Assembly: GCA_016295225.1 (NCBI GenBank)
Contig: JAEDLP010000017.1
Location: 1 to 21,383, forward strand
Origin: Oscillospiraceae bacterium
GTDB taxonomy: Bacteria > Bacillota > Clostridia > Oscillospirales > Oscillospiraceae
Direction of reading: 5' to 3'
DNA length: 21,383 nucleotides
In this document: positions 7,742 through 14,916 of the stretch, piece by piece
How the letters are laid out: each line of letters opens with the position of its first letter
How positions within the stretch are numbered: position 1 is the stretch's first letter
Made by a program: the position numbers and the translations under genes
The notes under the pieces: model-generated
What the model was told of the DNA's origin: nothing
Databases searched by the model: none
What the model saw: only the letters and a program-made list of their open reading frames with translations

Positions 7742-7773
7742 AAAAAGCGGCGGGTCCCCGCCCCGGACCCACC
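7742..7773 (-). terminator. Minus-strand intrinsic terminator upstream of the punA promoter
   Basis: Minus-strand arms GGTGGGTCC and GGACCCGCC (7765-7773 and 7749-7757) pair over 9 bp with one G.U, around a 7-nt loop, followed by GCUUUUUC. There is no intact minus-strand gene upstream of it in this window. It either insulates the operon or remains from a lost gene. Confidence 0.55.
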
Positions 7774-7842
7774 GTCTGTTTTTGTTCTTGCTATTTCTTT
7801 CAATGTCTGCTACACTTTTCTTGAAAAACAAAATATGCGGCA

Positions 7843-7870
7843 GCTTTCGGGGCTCCGCCCCCCCGAAAGC
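7843..7870. repeat. Perfect 10-bp inverted repeat hairpin
   Basis: GCTTTCGGGG (7843-7852) and CCCCGAAAGC (7861-7870) around an 8-nt loop. No U tract follows on either strand, so it is not an obvious terminator. Function unknown. Confidence 0.55.
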
Positions 7871-7943
7871 CTGTCCGGGTGGAATCGACACCTACACAAC
7901 GGCCAATGGCCGCACCGCATAGACGATATTATACCGGTTTCCC

Positions 7944-7972
7944 CTCCCAATGCAAGGGTTTTGCGTTGGGAG
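7944..7972. repeat. 12-bp inverted repeat hairpin
   Basis: CTCCCAATGCAA and TTGCGTTGGGAG pair fully (one G.U) around the loop GGGTT. It is followed on the plus strand by CTTTT, too short for a clear terminator. It marks the point where a coding-like fragment begins, so it may be an old element boundary. Confidence 0.5.
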
Positions 7973-8125
7973 CTTTTGGATTTCCTGGCCCAAGCAATAG
8001 AGATCAAGGTTGAGGAAATGGCCAAACATGGCCACGTTCCCCTGAACGGCGCGATGCAGTTGAAACTTGATATCCCAAAATCTTCAAACTATGAAATTGG
8101 CTTTGCCACCGCAGAAGTGAGTTGA
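7973..8125 (+). pseudogene. 3' fragment of an unrecognised gene
   Basis: About 50 codons read as plausible soluble protein (ELLDFLAQAIEIKVEEMAK, then LKLDIPKSSNYEIGFATAEVS) and end at TGA 8123-8125. No credible start or ribosome-binding site precedes it. The upstream part of the same frame runs through hairpins and looks non-coding. Codons are A/T-rich compared with neighbouring genes. I do not recognise the family. It may be the last part of a gene whose 5' end was deleted. Confidence 0.35.
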
Positions 8126-8134
8126 TGAAATCAA

Positions 8135-8450
8135 ATGAAATCCAATCGAATTATCTGTCCCCTACTTCTCGCTCTGAGTCTGTTTGTTTCAGGATGCAAC
8201 TGGGGATTGTTTGAAAAATGGGCAGTATAACCAATCGCGAGGGATTATTTCGCCAGAGGAAGCCAAATTTTCGTAGGAATCCTTTGTGGATTTCAAGAAG
8301 ATTTGGCGAAATATGGTAAAAAGGCCCCGTCAGTTAGCGTATTGACGTTTTTCAAATATGCCCTAGGGCAGCTATGAAAACGACGATGTATTGCAAGCGC
8401 ATTCTCGCAGTTGTTCTGGCTCTATGGATACACCTATAATGCGATATGCC
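8135..8450 (+). pseudogene. Decayed lipoprotein gene
   Basis: An ATG at 8135 opens a clean lipoprotein signal peptide, MKSNRIICPLLLALSLFVSGC, with lipobox FVSGC and Cys21. The frame then stops after 31 codons at 8228-8230. Protein-like sequence continues in other frames: YNQSRGIISPEEAKF, then FVGILCGFQEDLAKYGKKA and a stretch to about 8370, then YENDDVLQAHSR. At least two frameshifts and one stop are needed to link them, so this is a relic rather than a working gene. A plus-strand terminator follows at 8452. The family is not recognised. A short 31-residue lipopeptide being functional is possible but less likely. Confidence 0.5.
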
Positions 8451-8451
8451 A

Positions 8452-8478
8452 AAGGAGCGCCGCATGGCGCTCCTTTTT
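8452..8478 (+). terminator. Strong plus-strand intrinsic terminator after the lipoprotein relic
   Basis: AAGGAGCGCC (8452-8461), loop GCAT, GGCGCTCCTT (8466-8475) and a T run to 8478. The perfect 10-bp stem with U tract probably ended the transcript of the now decayed gene. Confidence 0.8.
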
Positions 8479-8490
8479 CCCAGAAAAGCA

Positions 8491-8520
8491 GAAACCGCCA
8501 CTCGGCCAAGTGACGGTTTC
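8491..8520. repeat. Inverted repeat hairpin following the relic terminator
   Basis: GAAACCGCCACT (8491-8502) and AGTGACGGTTTC (8509-8520) pair over 12 positions with one G.U on the minus-strand RNA, around a 6-nt loop. A short UGCUUUUC follows on the minus strand, so it may be a weak minus-strand terminator. Confidence 0.4.
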
Positions 8521-8635
8521 TATGCTAATTAGAAATCTCATTTACTGGGGCTGACCGCTTATTGCGGCGCCATTCTGCATTTATGATACCAGCCCTGCCC
8601 GAGATTGTCAAGGGCGGGGAGAAATGAGGGGTCCT

Positions 8636-9001
8636 ATGCTTTCCAACTGTCTTTTCGTGGGTCTCGGCGGCGGGGCCGGGGCGGTCTGCCGGTATCTGGC
8701 AGGAATGATCCCGGTCCTCCAGCGGGGGGCCTTTCCTCTGCCTACCTTGGTCATCAACTTTGTGGGCTCCTTTCTCATCGGCCTCATCGCCCAGCGAGCC
8801 GGGGGGGCGGCGGGGATGGACCCCCATCTGGTCCTCCTGCTGAAGGTGGGATTCTGCGGGGGCTTCACCACCTTTTCCACCTTCTCCCTGGAGTCTCTGA
8901 CCCTGCTGGAGGAGGGCCGCCTGGGGCTCTTTACCCTCTACGCCGTGCTGAGCCTGATCCTCTGCATTGCAGGCGTGGCTCTGGGCAAGGCCGTGGGGTG
9001 A
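8636..9001 (+). CDS. crcB: CrcB/Fluc fluoride channel
   Basis: Small membrane protein of the Fluc family that exports fluoride as a dual-topology dimer. The 121 residues hold four hydrophobic helices and the family motifs: GGGAGAVCRYL near the start, LVINFVGSFLIGL with the conserved Asn, and GFCGGFTTFSTFSLE, the phenylalanine-box and sodium-site region. I chose ATG 8636 because GAGG lies 6 nt upstream and MLSNCLFVGLGGG fits the family N-terminus. An ATG at 8624 has its Shine-Dalgarno too close. It stands alone, with a single copy rather than the paired crcB1/crcB2 of some Bacillota. I see no fluoride riboswitch or clear promoter upstream. It is convergent with the kinase gene and shares its terminator. 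Confidence 0.93.
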   Translation: MLSNCLFVGLGGGAGAVCRYLAGMIPVLQRGAFPLPTLVINFVGSFLIGLIAQRAGGAAGMDPHLVLLLKVGFCGGFTTFSTFSLESLTLLEEGRLGLFTLYAVLSLILCIAGVALGKAVG

Positions 9002-9016
9002 CGAACAGAAAATCAG

Positions 9017-9057
9017 AAAAACGGAACCGACACAGTACGCAGGTCGGTTCCGTTTTT
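9017..9057. terminator. Bidirectional terminator between crcB and the histidine kinase
   Basis: Perfect 15-bp arms (9017-9031 and 9043-9057) with A runs on the left and T runs on the right serve both the plus-strand crcB and the minus-strand kinase gene. The loop is 11 nt. Confidence 0.9.
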
Positions 9058-9058
9058 T

Positions 9059-12000
9059 TCATACTTCCTTCAACCCCGCCAGGGCGGTCTGGAGGGCTTG
9101 GTAGTCCTCCAGCAGCACGGGGGTCTCCTCGGCCACCTGCTCCAGGTCCCCAGACCGGGCGGCCATTTCCAGGCGCTCGGCCTGGTCCCCCAGGGCCATG
9201 GCCCCGATCCACCGGGCGCCGCTCTTGAGGCCGTGGACCTCGATGGCGTAGTCCTCCCAGGCCTCCCCCTGGAAGGTCTCCTGGATGCGGCGGATCTTGC
9301 CGGGGATCTGCTCCCGGAACAGGTACAGGGTCTTGCGGTAGACCTCTGCGGTGCCGCAGTAGCGCATGCCCTGGGCCACGTCCACCCCCCTGAGGCCGAC
9401 CAGATCCTCGGGAACCGGCTCCTGATCCCGGCCGGTGACCGGTCGGGCCGGGGCTTTTTGTTTGTCCTCGGGAATCCAGGCCACGAGGGCGTCATCCAGG
9501 GCGCCCAGCTCCACGGGCTTAGAGATGTAGTCGTTGAAGCCGTTGGACAGGAAGAACTCCTTCATGCCCTTCATGGCGTTGGCGGTGAGGGCGATGATGG
9601 GCAGCACGGCGAAGTAGGGGTCCTTCTGGCCCATTTCCCGGATGCGGCGGGTGGCCTCCACGCCGTCCATGTCGGGCATCATGTGATCCATGAAGACCAC
9701 GTCCGGCCAGACCTGGGTGATCTGCCGGACGGCCTCCTGGCCGGACCGGGCGGTGTAGACCTCCATCTCGTAGGGCCGCAGGAGGCCTTGGCAGACCTTC
9801 AGGTTCAGAGGCTGGTCGTCCACCACCAGCACCACCCCTTCCGGGGCGGTGAAGCTGTTGTAATACTGGTCGCTCTCCGTCCGCTGGTCGCCCCGGTAGG
9901 GGCCGCAGGGGGTGGGGTCAATGACCTTTTGGGGGAGCCGCACCCAGAAGTCGCTGCCCTGGCCGTAGGTGCTTTCCACCCCCAGCTGGCCGTCCATGAG
10001 CTCAGCCAGATTCTGGCAGATGGGCAGTCCTAAGCCGGTGCCCTCGATGTGGCGGTTGGGGCCCCGGTCCAGGCGGTCGTAGCTGCGGAAGATGTAGGGA
10101 ATGTCCTCGGCCCGGATGCCCGCGCCGGTGTCCTCCATGTGAATCACCAGGACGCCGTCCTCTCCCTCGGGCTCCCAGGAGACTGACAGGGTCACCGAGC
10201 CGGTGTTGGTGTATTTCACGGCGTTGGAGCCCAGGTTCATGATGATGTGGCTGATGTTCACGTCGTCGCCGAAGAGGGTGGCGGGGATGGTTTCGTCCAC
10301 CTGGGCCAGGAATTCCAGCTTCTTTTCCTGGGCCCGCATCCGCAGGACGGTGATGACATCGTGGAGGACGGAGAGGATGTGGTAGCTCTCGGGGACAATG
10401 GACATCTTGCCGGCCTCGATCTTGGACAGGTCCAGAATGCTGTTGATGTTTTCCAACAGGATGCGGCCGCTGCCCCGGATGTCCCGGAAGCAGTTGTCCT
10501 TGCCATCCGTCCCCTCCTCCCGGAGACCCAGCTCGGACATGCCCAGGATGGCGTTCAGGGGGGTGCGGATGTCGTGGCTCATGTTGGCCAGGAACTGGGA
10601 CTTGGCCTGGCTGGCGGCCTCGGCGGCCTGGGCGGTGACCCGGGCCTTTTCCTCCTCTTTTCGGAGGTTCACCGTGACGGTCTCGTCCTCAAAGATCCAC
10701 AGGGTTTTGGGCTCCTGCTCCCAGTAGCCGGGCATGGGCAGGATGCGCATGGCCAGCCAGGAGCCGTCCTTCTTCTGAAAGGTCATCTCCACCTGGCCCC
10801 TTTCCTCCAGGGCGGTGCGGAGGTTGTCATACTGGATGAGGCTGCGGAAGGCGGGGACGTACTCCGGGGCCATGAGCTCCTGGCTGTAGAGCTCCATGGT
10901 GCGGCTCAGGGAGCCTTCGGCCAGGGCCAGCAGGTCGGCGAAGTAGTCGGGGACCTGGATGGCCCGGGCCTGGTCCTCTTTCAAGTCCACCACGTAGATG
11001 CCCTGGTAGTAGTTGGCGATCACGTGGACGAAATCCAGTTCTTCTTCCGACTCCACCAGCTTTTTGGCCCGGAGGAGGAGGGTGTGTTCCTTTTCCTCCA
11101 GTCGCCGCCGTTCCTCCAGCTGATTCTTCCGGTAGTCGGAGGCCTGACGGATCAGGTAGTTGGCCTTCACCTGGCGGGTGGCGGTGTCCCGGAAGAGGTA
11201 GAGCTCCGCGGCGTGCCAGTCGTAACCCGGAGCCTCCTCGGTTTTCACCCGGTAGTCCAGGAATCGCTCGGTGGTGCCGGTGAGGAAGGCGCCCAGCAGG
11301 GCCTTCCGGTCCATGGCCTGGAGGTAGGTCTCCCGGTCCTTGGGGTGGACGGTGGGGGCAATCTGCTGGTGGACGAACTCCGTGTAGGACAGGGAGGTTC
11401 CGTCGGCGTGGATGAGGTGGCCGTAGGCCTCCCAGCCCCATAGCATTCGCCAGGAGTCCTCCTCCAGGGAGATCTCCAGGCCGGCCACGGTTCCCTCCAT
11501 CATCCGTTCCAGGAGCTTGTCGGCGGCTTCTTGGCGGTACCGCTCCTGGACCTCCTGGGTGACCACCCGGATAGTGCCGATGGCCTCGGCCTGCTGTCTG
11601 CCTCCCTGGGGTTCCAGGCGGACCTGAATCCAGGTCTCCTCCTGGTCCATGGTCTGGAATTCCAGCTCGCTGTCCTGGCCCAGGGCGGCCTGCTCCAGAG
11701 CGGCCTGGAAGGCGGCGTCCCACTGGCCGGAGCAGTTCAGATAGGCCAGCAGGGCCTTGGTGGTGGGGAAGATGGTGGATTTCAGCTCCTGGCCCTGGCC
11801 GGTCTCCGGGGAGAGCAGACGGATGCTGCCGTTGGACAGCAGTTCAAAGACCTGCAGGTTGGTGCCGGGCAGGGCGGCGTTGATGAGGGCGTTATTGCGG
11901 GCCACCGCCTGGTTCAGCTTGTCCTGGGCGGTCTGCTCCCCCATGGCCTGATGGAGGAGGACGGCCACGGCGGCCACCACGTACAGAAGGATGAGCAGGA

Positions 12001-12154
12001 CAAAGGCCAGACCGGGTGGGGTTGTGGGTCCGCGGTCGTGCAGCCAAAGCAGCAGGAGGTTGGCGGCGAAGCACAGGGCCAGCAGGCTGACAGTGCGGAA
12101 CAGGCGGATCATACGCTGCCGCCGGTTTTCTCTTGTTTCGTTGGTCCGGTTCAT
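9059..12154 (-). CDS. Orphan hybrid sensor histidine kinase with receiver and Hpt domains
   Basis: Membrane-bound multistep phosphorelay kinase of 1031 residues. Two membrane helices lie near residues 22-38 and 49-69 with only a short external loop, so sensing is probably cytoplasmic or membrane-linked. Residues about 80-500 look like two or three PAS-type folds joined by a Glu/Arg-rich coiled coil near 345-370. HisKA follows with FLANMSHDIRTPLN (His527), then the ATPase with an N box (Asn644), DTGAGI (675) and GTGLGL (705). The receiver has VVDDQ (Asp779/780), the acceptor VFMDHMMPD (Asp823) and Lys879. The Hpt domain has EVHGLKS (His974). I chose ATG 12154, with GGAGG 7 nt upstream. No output response regulator is adjacent, so the target and signal are unknown. 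Confidence 0.94.
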   Translation of the reverse strand: MNRTNETRENRRQRMIRLFRTVSLLALCFAANLLLLWLHDRGPTTPPGLAFVLLILLYVVAAVAVLLHQAMGEQTAQDKLNQAVARNNALINAALPGTNLQVFELLSNGSIRLLSPETGQGQELKSTIFPTTKALLAYLNCSGQWDAAFQAALEQAALGQDSELEFQTMDQEETWIQVRLEPQGGRQQAEAIGTIRVVTQEVQERYRQEAADKLLERMMEGTVAGLEISLEEDSWRMLWGWEAYGHLIHADGTSLSYTEFVHQQIAPTVHPKDRETYLQAMDRKALLGAFLTGTTERFLDYRVKTEEAPGYDWHAAELYLFRDTATRQVKANYLIRQASDYRKNQLEERRRLEEKEHTLLLRAKKLVESEEELDFVHVIANYYQGIYVVDLKEDQARAIQVPDYFADLLALAEGSLSRTMELYSQELMAPEYVPAFRSLIQYDNLRTALEERGQVEMTFQKKDGSWLAMRILPMPGYWEQEPKTLWIFEDETVTVNLRKEEEKARVTAQAAEAASQAKSQFLANMSHDIRTPLNAILGMSELGLREEGTDGKDNCFRDIRGSGRILLENINSILDLSKIEAGKMSIVPESYHILSVLHDVITVLRMRAQEKKLEFLAQVDETIPATLFGDDVNISHIIMNLGSNAVKYTNTGSVTLSVSWEPEGEDGVLVIHMEDTGAGIRAEDIPYIFRSYDRLDRGPNRHIEGTGLGLPICQNLAELMDGQLGVESTYGQGSDFWVRLPQKVIDPTPCGPYRGDQRTESDQYYNSFTAPEGVVLVVDDQPLNLKVCQGLLRPYEMEVYTARSGQEAVRQITQVWPDVVFMDHMMPDMDGVEATRRIREMGQKDPYFAVLPIIALTANAMKGMKEFFLSNGFNDYISKPVELGALDDALVAWIPEDKQKAPARPVTGRDQEPVPEDLVGLRGVDVAQGMRYCGTAEVYRKTLYLFREQIPGKIRRIQETFQGEAWEDYAIEVHGLKSGARWIGAMALGDQAERLEMAARSGDLEQVAEETPVLLEDYQALQTALAGLKEV

Positions 12155-12191
12155 GGGGAGACCTCCGATCGGGGGAGATGAATGTGGGTTC

Positions 12192-12220
12192 AGTTTACAC
12201 CATCCCCCGGTTTCCCGCAA
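12192..12220 (-). promoter_or_regulatory. Possible promoter of the histidine kinase gene
   Basis: On the minus strand: TTGCGG (12215-12220), 17-bp spacer, TAAACT (12192-12197), about 30 nt before the kinase ATG. Spacing is ideal but the -35 is weak. Confidence 0.42.
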
Positions 12221-12250
12221 GCCCCGGAATGGGGTGGTTGTACCATCAAC

Positions 12251-12266
12251 CCCGTAGGGCGGGGGC
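12251..12266 (+). repeat. Partial copy of the 28-bp dispersed palindromic repeat
   Basis: CCCGTAGGGCGGGGGC matches the first 16 bases of the repeat found complete at 18773-18800 and, inverted, at 20145-20172. The second half of the palindrome is absent here. Confidence 0.6.
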
Positions 12267-12278
12267 AGTGCAGGGGGT

Positions 12279-12304
12279 AAAAAAGCTCCCTCGAACGAGG
12301 GAGC
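12279..12304 (-). terminator. Terminator of the copper operon
   Basis: Minus-strand arms GCTCCCTC and GAGGGAGC (8 bp) around a 4-nt loop, followed by six U residues, starting 12 nt after the copA/copZ stop. Confidence 0.9.
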
Positions 12305-12316
12305 CCGGGCGTGGGT

Positions 12317-12523
12317 TTACTCCACGCCCTTGACGGTATAGCCGGCGTCGGTGACGGCCTTGGTCAGATCCTCCGGGGTGACGGCGGCGGGGCAGTCTAC
12401 GGTGGCCTTGCCGGCCTCCAGGTCCACCTGGGCGGTGACGCCGGGGATGGCGTTCAGGGCCTTCTCCACGTGGGCCTTGCAGTGCATACACATCATGCCT
12501 TCGATGGTCATGGTCTTGTTCAT
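12317..12523 (-). CDS. copZ: CopZ-like copper chaperone, nested in frame at the 3' end of copA
   Basis: The last 68 codons of copA form a complete heavy-metal-associated domain, beginning MNKTMTIEGMMCMHC with a CxxC metal site (Cys12, Cys15 of the nested product). Its ATG has an excellent AAAGGAGA Shine-Dalgarno (12531-12538) about 8 nt upstream. That site sits in the Lys/Pro-rich linker after the last membrane helix of the pump, so a free copper chaperone is probably made by internal initiation. Free CopZ proteins of Bacillota are the same size (about 69 residues). The alternative is that the site is chance and only the fused domain exists. A spacer encoding KDKKSNPPAQPEPKG looks like former intergenic sequence opened by loss of a copA stop codon. 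Confidence 0.7.
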   Translation of the reverse strand: MNKTMTIEGMMCMHCKAHVEKALNAIPGVTAQVDLEAGKATVDCPAAVTPEDLTKAVTDAGYTVKGVE

Positions 12524-14827
12524 GGTTGGTTCTCCTTTCGGTTCCGGCTGGGCCGGAGGGTTGCTTTTTTTGTCTTTTTCGGGCTGGTATTTGGACCCCC
12601 GGTAGGGGGAGAAGCCGTTGAGCCGCAGGGCGTTGGTTACCACGCAGACGCTGGACAGGGACATGGCCGCCGCCGCGATCATGGGGTTCAGGGTGATGCC
12701 GATGCCCACCAACACCCCCGCTGCGATGGGGATGCCGATGATGTTGTAGAAAAAGGCCCAGAAGAGGTTCTGCTTGATGTTCCGCATCACCTGGCGGGAC
12801 AGGCGGATGGAGGCGGGGACGTCCCCCAGGGCGGATTTCAAAAGGACCACATCGGCGGCGTCCAGGGCCACGTCGGCCCCGGCCCCGATGGCGATGCCCA
12901 CCTGAGCCCGGGTGAGGGCGGGGGCGTCGTTGATGCCGTCCCCCACCATGGCCACACCCCCCTGCGCCGACAGGCGACGGACCTGCTCCTCCTTCTCCTG
13001 GGGGAGGACCTGAGCGATGACGGTCTCAATGCCCACCTGAGCGGCTACCGCCCTGGCGGTGGATTCCTGGTCCCCGGTGAGGAGGACGGGGGTGACCTCC
13101 AGCTCCTTCAGTTCCGCGATGGCGGCGGCGGACTCGGGGCGGATGGCGTCGGCCACGGCGATGAGCCCCAGCAGCTTGCCGTCGGCGGCAAAGTACAACG
13201 GGGTCTTGCCCTGGCGGGCCAGAGCCTCGCCCTTATCTGCCCAGACTTGATTCAGGATGCCCTGGTCGGCCAGGAAGCTTGTCTTGCCTCCCAGCAGGGC
13301 CTTGCCCTGGACGGAACCCCGCACGCCGCTGCCCGGCAGGGCGGCGAAGTCGACAGCCGTGGGGAGGATCAGCCCCCGTTCCAGGGCGCGGGCGTGGACG
13401 GCTCGGGCCAGGGGGTGTTCACTCTGGGCCTCCAGGGCGGCGGCCAGGGTGAGGAGTTCAGTCTCGGAAACGCCTTCGGCGGGGAGGAGGTCGGTGACGG
13501 CGGGTTCTCCCTTGGTGACGGTGCCCGTCTTGTCCAGAACCACGGTCTGGATCTTCCCGGCGGTCTCCAGGCTTGCGGCCGTTTTAAAGAGGATGCCCGC
13601 CTTGGCGCCCACGCCGCTGCCCACCATGATGGCCACGGGAGTGGCCAGCCCCAGGGAGCAGGGGCAGGAGATCACCAGCACGCTGACTGCCCGGGCCACG
13701 GCGAAGCCCAGGGTCTCCCCCAGGGCCAGCCACACCAGGCAGGTGACCAGGGCGATGACCAGCACCACCGGCACGAAGACCCCGGAGACCTTGTCGGCCA
13801 GCCGGGCGATGGGGGCCTTGGTGGCGGAGGCCTCCTCCACCAGCTTGATGATGCGGCGGAGGGTGGTGTCCTCGCCCACCCGCAGGGTGCGGACGGTCAA
13901 GGCCCCGCTCTGGTTCAGGGTGGCGGCGGTGACGTGATCCCCGGGGGCCTTGTCCACAGGCAAACTTTCGCCGGTGAGGGCGGCCTCGTTCACGGCGCTC
14001 TGGCCGGAGACTACCTCTCCGTCCACGGGGATGCTCTCCCCGGGGCGGACCAGCACCAAATCTCCGGGGCGGACCTCTTCGGCAGGGACTGCCACCGGCT
14101 GGCCGTCTTTCAACAGGGTGGCTGTTTTGGGGGCCAGATCCATGAGGGCCCGGATGGCGTTGGTGGTTTTGCCCTTGCTGTAGGCCTCCAGCAGCTTGCC
14201 CACGGTGATGAGGGTCAAAATCATGGCGGCGCTCTCGAAGTAATACCCGATGTGGCTGTGGGGGGCGGCGTGGGAGCCGCCGATCACCAGGAAGAGCTGG
14301 CCTACACTGTACACAAAGGCCGCCGCCGCCCCCATGGCTACCAGAGTATCCATGTTGGGGGCTTTTTTGAGCAGGCCGCCAAAGCCGTTTACGAAGAATT
14401 TCTGATTCACCACCATCACCAGCCCGGCCAGCAGCAGTTCATACAGGCCGGCGGCGGCGGGGTTTTCCAGAAGGGCGGGGACCGGCCACCCGGCCATGGC
14501 GTGGCCCATGGATACATACATCAGGGGGAGCAGCAGGCAGAGGCTGACAATGAGCCGGCGGCGGACGGCCTTCCACTCTCCGGCGTCCTCCTGGGGAGCC
14601 GCCCCAGGAGCTGTCTGACCTTGATCCGCCAGAGACGCGCCGTAGCCCGCCTCCCGGACCGCCTGACAGATGCCCTCGGGGGTGGCGGGAGCGGCGTACT
14701 CCACCCCCATGGAGTTGGTCAGCAGGCTTACCGCCACCGACTCCACACCGGGCAGGGCGGAGACCACCTTCTCCACCCGGGCGGAGCAGGCGGCGCAGCT
14801 CATACCGGTCACATGGAAACGCTCCAT
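12317..14827 (-). CDS. copA: Copper-exporting P1B-type ATPase with fused C-terminal metal-binding domain
   Basis: Membrane ATP-driven exporter of Cu(I). The 836 residues are about 90 longer than a usual one-domain CopA. An N-terminal HMA domain has MSCAAC (Cys11, Cys14). The actuator has TGES (285-288). The membrane metal site is SCPCSLGLATP (Cys388-Pro-Cys390). The phosphorylated aspartate is in DKTGT (Asp432), the nucleotide domain has SEHP (471-472), and the hinge is GDGINDAP (629-636). The final helices carry NLFWAFFYN and MSLSSVCVVTNALRL, typical of Cu(I) pumps. A hydrophilic linker (about 745-768) leads to a second HMA domain with CMHC (780-783). ATG 14827 follows AGGAGG by 6 nt. It is the third gene of the csoR operon and also has a possible internal promoter. 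Confidence 0.95.
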   Translation of the reverse strand: MERFHVTGMSCAACSARVEKVVSALPGVESVAVSLLTNSMGVEYAAPATPEGICQAVREAGYGASLADQGQTAPGAAPQEDAGEWKAVRRRLIVSLCLLLPLMYVSMGHAMAGWPVPALLENPAAAGLYELLLAGLVMVVNQKFFVNGFGGLLKKAPNMDTLVAMGAAAAFVYSVGQLFLVIGGSHAAPHSHIGYYFESAAMILTLITVGKLLEAYSKGKTTNAIRALMDLAPKTATLLKDGQPVAVPAEEVRPGDLVLVRPGESIPVDGEVVSGQSAVNEAALTGESLPVDKAPGDHVTAATLNQSGALTVRTLRVGEDTTLRRIIKLVEEASATKAPIARLADKVSGVFVPVVLVIALVTCLVWLALGETLGFAVARAVSVLVISCPCSLGLATPVAIMVGSGVGAKAGILFKTAASLETAGKIQTVVLDKTGTVTKGEPAVTDLLPAEGVSETELLTLAAALEAQSEHPLARAVHARALERGLILPTAVDFAALPGSGVRGSVQGKALLGGKTSFLADQGILNQVWADKGEALARQGKTPLYFAADGKLLGLIAVADAIRPESAAAIAELKELEVTPVLLTGDQESTARAVAAQVGIETVIAQVLPQEKEEQVRRLSAQGGVAMVGDGINDAPALTRAQVGIAIGAGADVALDAADVVLLKSALGDVPASIRLSRQVMRNIKQNLFWAFFYNIIGIPIAAGVLVGIGITLNPMIAAAAMSLSSVCVVTNALRLNGFSPYRGSKYQPEKDKKSNPPAQPEPKGEPTMNKTMTIEGMMCMHCKAHVEKALNAIPGVTAQVDLEAGKATVDCPAAVTPEDLTKAVTDAGYTVKGVE

Positions 14828-14856
14828 GGAAGACCTCCTCTCTGTTGAAAATTCTA

Positions 14857-14876
14857 TGGTTAAAATTTGCTAACCA
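14857..14876. promoter_or_regulatory. Inverted repeat at the predicted copA start point
   Basis: TGGTTA and TAACCA (14857-14862, 14871-14876) separated by 8 bp overlap the predicted +1 of the internal copA promoter. It does not resemble the CsoR sites upstream. It could be an operator for another regulator or an mRNA hairpin. Confidence 0.35.
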
Positions 14877-14881
14877 CGTGG

Positions 14882-14910
14882 AGTTTATTCCCTTTTAATG
14901 GGATTGCCAA
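14882..14910 (-). promoter_or_regulatory. Possible internal promoter for copA
   Basis: On the minus strand: TTGGCA (14905-14910), 17-bp spacer, TAAACT (14882-14887), within the 89-nt gap between the flavodoxin/ferredoxin gene and copA. A short TCCC-N7-GGGA palindrome lies in the spacer. Confidence 0.5.
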
Positions 14911-14916
14911 CAGGAT

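Larger units (their letters stand above)
7774..8635. other. Lower-GC intergenic stretch with hairpins and gene relics
   Basis: No intact gene was found between the terminator upstream of punA and crcB. Base composition falls clearly below that of the neighbours, with many A- and T-rich codons in the open stretches. It holds two strong hairpins (7843-7870 and 7944-7972), two decayed coding fragments, a plus-strand terminator (8452-8478) and a further hairpin (8491-8520). It is best read as remnants of acquired DNA. Confidence 0.6.

Noticed and set aside
8521..8635. Fluoride riboswitch upstream of crcB
   Set aside because: The conserved pseudoknot sequences are not recognisable, and no clear promoter was found at a suitable distance.
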